From Linnemannia elongata (taxonomy: Eukaryota; Mortierellomycota; Mortierellomycetes; Mortierellales; Mortierellaceae), in NCBI GenBank assembly GCA_036320915.1, contig JAXBDG010000024.1, positions 310,001 to 374,000 of the forward strand: a stretch of 64,000 bases of DNA. The letters run 5' to 3'. Each line of letters starts with the position of its first letter. Position 1 is the stretch's first letter. The notes under the pieces are model-generated. The model did not search any database and had not been told where the DNA came from. It saw only the letters and a list, made by a program, of their open reading frames with translations. Positions 56,418-64,000 of the stretch are shown here, one piece after another. Made by a program: the position numbers and the translations under genes.

Positions 56418-57484
56418 GTACTGAAGCAGAATTCAGTATGCGTGGATTGTTCACCTACTTGTAGGGGACGTGAGCTGGGTTTAGACCATCATGAGACAGG
56501 TTAGTTTCACCCTACTGATAAAATGCTGTTTGTTGCAATAGTAATTGCACTTAGTACGAGAGGAACCGTTCATTCGGATAATAAGTATTTGGGCCTGCCT
56601 GAGCAGGCAATGGTCCGAGTCTATCATCCGTTGGGTTACGGCTGAACGGCTCCAAGTCAGAAAACGTGCTGGAACGCGACGATTACCGCCTTTTCCGATT
56701 TTTAGTTGAATACGAATACATCTTCGGATCCTGAATCATACTACGCGGGGTTATATTACAGAGGGGAAAGGCTTTGTGAGGTTCCTTGTAATGTTAATTT
56801 CAAATATCGGAAGATAAATCCATTGCAGATGACTTTAATTGAACGGGGTATTGTAAACAGTAGAGTAGCTTTGTTTACTACGATCTGCTGAGATTAAGCC
56901 CACTGTTCTATAGATTTGTTCTTACGAACAACATCTCCTCTTTCTTTCATTCTCTTTTTTTTTCTTCAGTGCCGCTTCTTATGGGAAATTTAAAATAAAA
57001 TTTCGTTGTCGAGGTAAGCAAAGAAGAAGTCTTGCAGCCCTCATGCATTAAAGCCATGCCAGAAAGAGGGTCTGCCCTCGCCTCGCCTCGCATCTCTTTC
57101 TCTAACAAGATTTTTTTTTGTGTGCGCACCACACCATGCCTACCCATGCCCATGCTTAAGGATGGTTAAGGATGGAGAAAGTCATTTTATTGCTTTTGCT
57201 TTTGTTTCTGTTTTTATGTATGTGCAATGATAGTATGAACAAGAACGATATTCCCATTTTCCGGCCAACCGGTATAAACTGCTTGCCAAAACTCTTAACT
57301 TTAAGCTACAGTCATATCGGTGCAGGTAGGTCCTGCCTGTATGAGTCCACCACATTTCCTCAACATGCCTTCGGAGTGAGACCAACGAATGCCTTTTCGA
57401 TTGCGGGTAGATGAGAAAGAGCTGCATGGCTACCGGATCTATTTGCTTCTTGAAGGTTAGGGCCTTGACTCAGTATGGAACAGC

Positions 57485-57520
<36 letters not shown>
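56365..57520 (+). mobile_element. 28S-derived polyadenylated element, copy D
   Basis: Starts CGTTCACAGCGACGTTGCTT at the same 28S position as copy B, runs through the 28S 3' domain (AGTACGAGAGGA; GTAAACAGTAGAGTAGC), then the same ~600-bp non-28S segment, and ends CAGCC plus a 35-nt A tract (57486-57520). It lacks the TG microsatellite of copy B. Confidence 0.8.
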
Positions 57521-57524
<4 letters not shown>

Positions 57525-57976
57525 AAAACTGTTTGCAGTCCTGTGCCTGTAACTCTAAATTTCCAGTCCTGCTATGCCTGCATGAATGTTTTTGCAGTCC
57601 CCTGTCGTCCTGTACAGTCCCCCCCTTCTACACCGTGCAAACTTGTTGGTTTGTGAATAGGCCTTCCGTTAGTACCTGTTTGGCATCTTGGCTACCTAAG
57701 ATTGAACAATTTTTTTTATAATTCCATTTCTTTCCATTGATGGTAGAGGGGACTACATGTCAACTCTTCAGCTCTTTCAGGTCGCCACCGTCCAGTCACA
57801 GTCGTCCCAGAACCCTGGCTCTGCGCCTTAATACCGTGGAGGAGATCCGAGTAAGATTCTCATCTCGATGTGGAGTAAAGCCACAATCATGCCAAATAAA
57901 ATACACTTTTCTTTTGCAGCCGTGTCCGTGCAAAGCCATGTCTCAAAGACCCCAGGTAACAGAGTGCTGAATGAGC

Positions 57977-58947
57977 CTAGGCAATCGTCCACATCCCCAA
58001 TACATGAGGAAGCACCATAGGAGTGGTCGATCGTGTATAATATCAGGCAACTTTTAAAAACCATGGATACAGGAGGCAGAGGATTTGTATAGATGGTAGT
58101 GGTGGGTAAGAGGAGGTGGATAATATGGGTGGTGGTGCAAAGGATAGGCAAATGGTGGTTTGGGGGGGGGGGGGGGGGGGGGGGTGTAGTTTTCCACTGG
58201 CCGAAGCTAGACTTGGGCAAGAACACAGACATGGCCTCCATAGAATCGCCTGAAACAAGATAGTACAAGAGGGCAATACCTTTCTCCACTGCTTTGTATG
58301 GACCTGGGAAATACACCTTGTTCCAAAGGGTTGTGAGAAAGAAGAACACACCAATGGCTCCTATCTTGCCTATGACCTCCTCCTTCATGTGGTGCATGTT
58401 GTTAATTGGCTTGAGCTCCGATCGGTGGAACTTTCTGGTGGTAGGGTACAATGGCCATGGATTGTCAAGAAAACCCCATTCCTCCGCGAGTATTGCATTC
58501 AGGCAGGCGTTGAGCTTCTTTGGGATTTTGGGCTCGGACATTGGGTATGTTGAAGGAAGGCCCCGCACAACCTGCCATACCCAGACCATTCAAGATGGGC
58601 CTATGATACCAGCAAAAGCGGGTTCCAATACATGTCAGGGGAGATGCTCAGAGACAGCAATGCATAGCCAAGAGACATCTCCAAATACACCTCGAATGGA
58701 CCAAGGGGGGGGTGTAAGCATCGGCCAGTGGAAAACTACACCCCCCCCCCCAAACCACCATTTGCCTATCCTTTGCACCACCACCCATATTATCCACCTC
58801 CTCTTACCCACCACTACCATCTATACAAATCCTCTGCCTCCTGTATCCATGGTTTTTAAAAGTTGCCTGATATTATACACGATCGACCACTCCTATGGTG
58901 CTTCCTCATGTATTAGGGATGTGGACGATTGCCCTAGTATCAACAAT
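57977..58947. repeat. Nested inverted repeat, ~225-bp arms
   Basis: 57977-58204 is repeated inverted at about 58724-58947 (shared CAAAGGATAGGCAAATGGTG, a long G/C run, TGTAGTTTTCCACTGGCCGA), with a ~520-bp loop that holds the transposase-like fragment. One arm interrupts that fragment's frame at LPKSSF. Confidence 0.85.
58200..58589 (-). pseudogene. Transposase-like fragment
   Basis: ATG at 58589 opens a frame with PKIPKKLNACLNAILAEEWG, PINNMHHMKEEVIGKIGAIG and KAVEKGIALLYYLVSGDSME, ending at LPKSSF where the palindrome arm begins. The ALLYYLVSGDSM segment resembles the region before the HTH in PIF/Harbinger-type transposases (LRYLATGDS). No DDE core is found. Family assignment is tentative. 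Confidence 0.5.
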
Positions 58948-59588
58948 CAAAGTCGCCTGCTCCGTAACAACCAAGGGTGAGGGGAGGATCCCCTGGTAAA
59001 CAAGGGGACTGTTGCACAAAGTCCACGGTTAAAAAGCTTCTTTTACAAAAGGGAGCTGTTGTTCAAGAAGTTACCCCGTCACCAGCGTTCTTTTTTCGGG
59101 TTGCTTCCGGCATGTGATTTGCCTTAATTCCAACTTCCTGTAAATCCAGACAAATTTAAAGTAGAGTTGAGAATAACACTGTATGATTCCTTTGATCGTT
59201 ACAACGCAAACGTCGATGACTGGTATCGCGTTGAGAGTGCATTGGTTAGTTTGCTCCTTGTCTCTTTACATTGGACTCACAAGCTGCATCTGCGTTTAAT
59301 AGTCCAATACATAGAGCTGATTGAGGAATTCACAGCTTTCCTATAACTCTGCCTGAACCCCCCTCCTGTGAAACAATGCTTCTGGAAATGAGTTAGACAT
59401 AGACATGCCTCACTGGTACCGCAGTACCATCACGCCATAGTTATGAAAGTGCAAGTAAAAATAATATTTACACGGTGTAGAAGGGAGGGACTGTACGGGA
59501 CGACAGGGGACTGCAAAAACATGCATACAGGCATAACCGGACTGGAAATTTAAAGTTACAGGCACAGGACTGCAAAAAGTCGTATCCA

Positions 59589-59610
59589 AAAAAAAAAAAA
59601 AAAAAAAAAA
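59589..59610. repeat. Poly(A) tract
   Basis: A run at the junction of the TIR element and the 1.4-kb repeat copy 2. Confidence 0.9.
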
Positions 59611-60727
59611 AGGTGCAATTCAATTTGAGTATGTGTACTGTTTTTTGATATTCGCATGATTTTCAGTACCACCTTGTACTGAAAGTGGTAAAATGCGATT
59701 TTTCAGTACTTTGGCTCCATGCCACCCAAAAAACAGTACACATAGAACTTCCTCTATCCGCTTAACGACATACACGCCATTTTTGAAATCCCTCCAGAAG
59801 ATACGCCTAATTTCGGGTAACGATTGCTGTCCTAACCCCCTGGACCGGGTCGAAAGTAGGTAAGTTGGATGCGAATGGAGAGAATTCTATCCAGCCTATC
59901 CTTTATCGGCAGCCTCCTATTGTCATGGAGGCTCTGTATCAAAAGCCCATTCTGCAGTTGGCAGATTGGCGGATGGGTCAGGGCAGCGGTCATCCGCGTG
60001 TGCGGCCAGCAGAGTAACCAACAGATAAAACCAGGTCAGATTATGTACTTCGACTCTAGGCAGCTTGGGGACCAATGCCGTATGGATTGCTATTTCTGTA
60101 TCTCTTCCCTCTCCTCTCCTCTCTTCTCCATGTAACAAAATCGTTGTTCGCAGTCACCTTTCGCGTTGCAAATGTGGAAACAGTGAACCTGTGCCATGCA
60201 CCTCTACTATGCACCTGTTTGTGGTGCGGTGGGATGAAGTGTTGGTGGCTTCGAGGCCCCTTAAGTTTTTAGTATAGACGAAGCCTGCTCGCGATCAGAA
60301 GGAGCAGCACCGATAACCTGGGCAGACCTTGAGAGTGATCATCTTTACTTGTGTATAGAGAGAGGAAGACATCTACACATACACACACACACAACCTCCA
60401 CTTCTTTTCTTCTTTGCTTTGTCAAGAGCAATTGACGACTTGATAATAACAAATAAAGTAACAAGAACAATGTCAGCGGTTTCTACTTCTTTTATGGTTT
60501 CTAGATCCATACTGCTTACTCTACTATCAGGTGCATGGCACAGTGTGGGGTTCGATGGGGGAGCTCTCTTTGGTTGGCCGAGGTGTCAGGGACAAAGTCA
60601 AGTACGTCTGGGTTACTCGACGAGGAAGAAGGAGAGGGAAGATAGAAATCCCTTCCTACAACCTCATCAGACGGGGGCGCGTCTTTAGGACTAGCGGGCG
60701 TAGTTCAGATAACAACAGACGCAAGAA

Positions 60728-60769
<42 letters not shown>

Positions 60770-61074
60770 GAAGGAGGGAAAGAGGAAAAGCGCGCTCCAA
60801 TAGTGAAGAAAAGAGGATGTAAAGCAGAAAAGACGATAGAGAGAGTAAAAAGAACATCTCAGGAAGTATAGGGTTGACGGACTAAGAATCAGTATTAGGT
60901 GCCCTAATAGGTGACACGGGCTAGAAACCATATTGTGGATGGTACTGAAAATGTTACACGGCATAGAAGCCATGTACTGGATTGTACTGAATTGTACTGT
61001 GCGATCAAATCACAGTACCACCCATGTACTGCAGGCTCAAATTGCAGTGCTATATACTGTAATTCGATTGATCC

Positions 61075-61105
<31 letters not shown>
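59611..61105 (+). mobile_element. 1.4-kb dispersed repeat, copy 2
   Basis: Inverted copy of 34388-35820 over its full length. It includes the CAGTACCACC..GTACTG palindromes at both ends (about 59665 and 61012), the (TG)n microsatellite (60734-60764 here) and the A-tail (61076-61105, interrupted by one G). No intact coding frame. Confidence 0.75.
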
Positions 61106-61320
61106 TCCCTCATTTCACACATGATAGTGCACACGGTGAACTGTGTCGACTTGATAGACAAGTTGCTTCTCAGGAACTGTTTATTTGAACAATCAACGTG
61201 CAATTACACCTTGATTCATATTGATTCATGTAGCATTGTGGGTTGATCTTACGGGGAAGATAACTGACGGTAATGGGGGCCCTGCGAACGTGGCCCCAGA
61301 GAAAGTCGCTCCCAATGACT

Positions 61321-61599
61321 TTACGAGCAGCTGTCGCTGATGTGGTTGTTGCTGTTCCAGGTGCCAATGCAGCAGGCATAGAAGGCGCGGCAGGAATTGT
61401 CGCTGCCAAGAAGGCCGTAGCAGCGGCGGTCGGAGCCCATATGACCGCCGTTCAGGCGGCAGCACTCAGCCGAGGCCTGGCCCCAGAACTGTTCGTTCTT
61501 GGGACTGTTGCACCACGAACCTTGCTCAGTCGGAGCGGCACTGGCAATGGCAGAACCGAAGGCGATAGCAACAGTGAGGGCGATGATGGACTTGTACAT
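61321..61599 (-). CDS. Small secreted 8-cysteine protein (copy 2)
   Basis: 92 aa from ATG 61599. The mature protein is identical to copy 1 (C-CC-C-C-CC-C, spacings 15, 12, 9, 5, 13); the signal peptide has Thr for Ala at residue 9. An in-frame upstream TTG extension exists but the conserved ATG and signal peptide decide the start. TATA box (TATAAAAG) at 61820-61827 on the minus strand. Both copies have intact coding and promoter regions. Confidence 0.8.
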   Translation of the reverse strand: MYKSIIALTVAIAFGSAIASAAPTEQGSWCNSPKNEQFWGQASAECCRLNGGHMGSDRRCYGLLGSDNSCRAFYACCIGTWNSNNHISDSCS

Positions 61600-61819
61600 G
61601 GTAGTAGTCAGTGGTTTACTAATGGGTCGAAAAAAGGAACAGGTTCTTTTAGTCACAAAACGGATTCAGTCTTGTGAATGTAGGTGTAGATAATAGGGCT
61701 TAAGTAAATTGCTTACAAGGCTTGGATCTAGGAGGAGTTAGGTTGGTCTTGAGAGTGTTGGTTGAGAAAGTGTTCTTGAGAGTGTTTGGTGATGAAAAAT
61801 CAACGCCGTTGTGAAAGAC

Positions 61820-61827
61820 CTTTTATA
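61820..61827 (-). promoter_or_regulatory. TATA box, secreted protein copy 2
   Basis: TATAAAAG on the minus strand, ~220 bp upstream of the ATG, as in copy 1. Confidence 0.65.
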
Positions 61828-62105
61828 GATGAGCCTGAGTTGGCGATGAAGGGTTGCGATGTATACGAACTATGTACGAAGCTCTATGGAGCGCATTGAA
61901 AGGTTATTAAGTGAAGCCCCCTCTCTGTGAACGAGTGGCAGGGAGTAACATCTTTTCTCTTCCTCCGCGTAAAAATTAAACACGGCTAATCTTTGGCAGA
62001 AGTCAGAGTCAGAGAGTGTCATTTACTGCCTTGATTAGAATGCCTACCAAGGCCACCGTAGGTAAGTTAATAGAAATTTCTATAGGGACAACACTTGTTG
62101 CAGCT

Positions 62106-62860
62106 CGGTGTGCCAATCATTCGGATGAATACATGCACGTTGCATGAATCAAATTCCCGCCTGCATACTGTTCTTGCCTAGGTTTCTGTTCCTGCATGCA
62201 TAGATCTCTAACTGTTTTCTTTTTGTTCACACGCCTCTTTTCCTACGAGTCTATGGTTACGGTAAGCTGCTCGTTTTTGTAACGGTGTGCCAATCATTCG
62301 GATGAATACATGGGCGTTGCATGAGTCAAATTCCTGCCTGCATACTGTTCTTGCCTAGGTTTTCTGTTCCTGCATGCAAAGATCTCTAACTGTTTTCTTT
62401 TTGTTCACACGCCTCTTTTCCTACGAGTCTTTGCTTATGGTAAGCTGCTGGTTTTTGTAACGGTGTGCCAATCATTTGGATGAATACATGCGCGTTGCAT
62501 GAATCAAGTTTCAGCCTGCATACTGTTCTTGCCTAAGTTCCTGTTCCTGTATGCCAACGATCGCTATGTGTTTTCTTTTTGTTCATACGCCTCTTTTCCT
62601 ACAAGGCTATGGTTATGGTAAACTGCTCATTTTTGTCACGGTGTGCCAATCATTTGGATGAATACATGCGCGTTGCATGAATTAAATTCCTGCCTGCATA
62701 CTGTTCTTGCCCAAGTTCCTGTTCTTGCCCAAGTTCCTGTTCCTGTATGCCAAAGATCGCTATGTGGTTTTCCTTATTGTTCATACGCCTCTTTTCCTAC
62801 GAGTCTATGGTTACGGTAAGCCGCTCGTTGTTGTTGCGGTGCGCTAAGTATGGTATGAAT
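62106..62860. repeat. ~178-bp tandem minisatellite, about 4.2 copies
   Basis: Units start CGGTGTGCCAATCATT(C/T)GG at 62106, 62283, 62461 and 62639, with a partial, diverged fifth at ~62837. Unit length is 177-178 bp, but the fourth is ~198 bp because CCAAGTTCCTGTTCTTG is duplicated inside it. It sits directly upstream of the 63248 gene. Confidence 0.92.
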
Positions 62861-62947
62861 GTATGCGTGTTGCATAAATCAAGCTCCTGGTAGACGTATG
62901 ATATCTTGGCATGGATAGGAACGAAAGTTCAACAAATTGTCGTTGTG

Positions 62948-62955
62948 TATAAAAG
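62948..62955 (+). promoter_or_regulatory. TATA box for 63248 gene
   Basis: TATAAAAG ~300 bp before the ATG. A plausible 5'-UTR intron follows (donor GTAAGG at 63073, acceptor AATAG at 63148). Confidence 0.6.
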
Positions 62956-63247
62956 TAAGCCCCATTATCGTTATTTTTTGTTTTCATCCACTCATCATCC
63001 TACGCTCATTCCACACTTCTTCCATCTGAATCGCCTGTACAAGATACCGAAAAGTTTATAATCCACTCCAAGGTAAGGCTGAACGATTGTATTTCTTCGA
63101 ACGTACATGCAGTTGATGAACAATATGGATGTTTCACCATCACAATAGGTGCGTATTTCATCTAGATTACCCCCCCTTCCTGCCCCCTCCCCCCCACAAG
63201 AACCATCGCATAACCCGCCTCAAGATCCTTACCATCCTTAACACACG

Positions 63248-64000
63248 ATGAAGCTCTACTTCCCAGTGCTACTTGTCTGTCTCGCAAGCCAGTGCTATGC
63301 GCAGCAAGTCATTCTCACTCCCTACGAGAGAATGGGCTGTCAACAACCCCATGATGGTGACATGCCTAGGACTGAAGACGAACTTGTCCAAAAGCTTATC
63401 CTTCTTCATGGAAAGAAGGTTGAGAATGCTACTGGGATGAAATCCTACACGCTCGACAAGTCGCCAGGAAGGCTCTGGAGAGTGGGGTCGATGGACAGTT
63501 GTCAAATAGAGATCGATCCTACTACGGCTATCGGACACGCACTCATCTGCCCGCCCGAGTCTTCTGACCCGTGCAAGCTAGGAGCCGTCTACAGAGACTC
63601 TCAGACATTCAGGGATGAGATCGGGTTCCATTCGGAGTTCTCGATTGAGGGAAGCGGAGGATTGCCCGGCGTCTTTGAAGTGAAATCTACCGCTACGTTC
63701 GGCACAAGCTACACCTACACCAAAGAGTACAGCAAAGGGCTCGACCTCTCATACGACTTCTATGTATCACCTGGCAGAGCATGCGTACCCACTCAGGTTT
63801 CCTACAGACAGAGGTGCAAGGGAACTATTTGGCAGGTGCGGGACGACCCCTGGGGTTAGATGTGCGGAGAACTATCTGTCAATTTCAACGACAAGCACAG
63901 GTGGTTTACTAGGGACGGGGAGTCCGGATGGTTTCAATATGTCCACCATCGATCGGGTCTTCCTTCGCAGCTGTGGACTTTCCATACCAGACATGGGTTC
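63248..64000 (+). pseudogene. Secreted cysteine-containing protein with in-frame TAG, cut by window
   Basis: The ATG at 63248 opens a signal peptide (LYFPVLLVCLASQCYA) and 203 residues before TAG at 63857-63859. The frame then stays open to the window end with similar composition (CGELSVNF, RWFTRDGESGWF), so the stop looks like an internal nonsense change. It could instead be removed by a 24-nt GTGCGG...GTTAG intron, which would be abnormally short. The body is polar and beta-rich with paired Cys (ALICPPESSDPC, GRACVPTQ, QRCKG) and a Gly/Thr/Ser-rich stretch. I do not recognise the family and assign no activity. Promoter, leader and a minisatellite lie upstream. Confidence 0.6.

Larger units (their letters stand above)
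57526..59588. mobile_element. ~2-kb TIR element with ~120-bp inverted ends
   Basis: 57530-57645 (TTTGCAGTCCTGTGCCTGTAACT...CAGTCCCCTGTCGTCCTGTACAG...CTACACCGTG) is the inverted counterpart of 59468-59582. Inside are remnants of a transposase-like frame and a nested palindrome. The two ends abut A tracts belonging to neighbouring elements. Interpreted as a decayed DNA transposon. Confidence 0.75.
61106..62105. repeat. 1-kb direct repeat, copy 2
   Basis: Near-identical to 45823-46822, same orientation, and like it starts directly after an A tract. Confidence 0.92.

Noticed and set aside
44649..57520. Functional rDNA array
   Set aside because: Only 3' fragments of 28S are present, diverged from each other, with no 18S, 5.8S or full 28S.
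1..64000. CRISPR arrays, bacterial operons or phage
   Set aside because: Spliced eukaryotic genes, A tails and fungal transposons throughout; the tandem repeats present lack spacer structure.

Overview
This is a nuclear contig from a filamentous fungus, most likely Mortierellomycota (Mortierella/Linnemannia/Podila type). The inference rests on short GT-AG introns, abundant A/T homopolymers, CT-rich leaders, giant single-exon NACHT-pentapeptide-WD40 receptors, F-box/LRR and Sel1 gene debris, secreted S41-type proteases and an XPG-like relic. No database search was possible; family calls rest on motifs read by eye.

Layout. 0.3-2.1 kb: a degenerate, frameshifted Hsp70-like gene. 2.6-3.05 kb: Sel1 debris. 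4.1-10.1 kb: two tandem secreted S41-like proteases with identical intron positions; the second has lost the presumed catalytic serine. 10.5-27.6 kb: two head-to-head STAND receptors (NACHT + pentapeptides + 14 WD40 repeats), nearly identical from the N-terminal region through the pentapeptides and strongly diverged in WD40. They share a conserved far-upstream leader. The spacer between them holds a MITE-like element and two dead F-box genes. 28.0-33.6 kb: two housekeeping-type genes, a PIH1-domain protein and a TMEM62-like metallophosphatase, divergently transcribed. 33.7-34.3 kb: a perfect 261-bp-arm palindrome.

34-63 kb is repeat-rich accessory DNA. It holds a 1.4-kb repeat in two inverted copies and four pieces of the 28S rRNA 3' end, two of them ending in poly(A) like retroposons. 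It also has a ~1-kb direct repeat carrying a small 8-cysteine secreted protein, a dead Tc1/mariner copy, an apparently intact pogo/Tigger transposon, and a ~2-kb TIR element with a nested palindrome. Among these lie a 315-aa conserved protein, a membrane-anchored 421-aa protein and a second, Kex2-processed 8-cysteine peptide. The window ends in a ~178-bp minisatellite just upstream of a secreted-protein gene that carries an in-frame stop.

The most interesting material is (1) the receptor pair, which looks like a fungal NLR-type locus with homogenised signalling modules and diversified sensors; (2) the active/inactive protease pair; (3) the 28S-derived polyadenylated elements; and (4) the intact pogo element.
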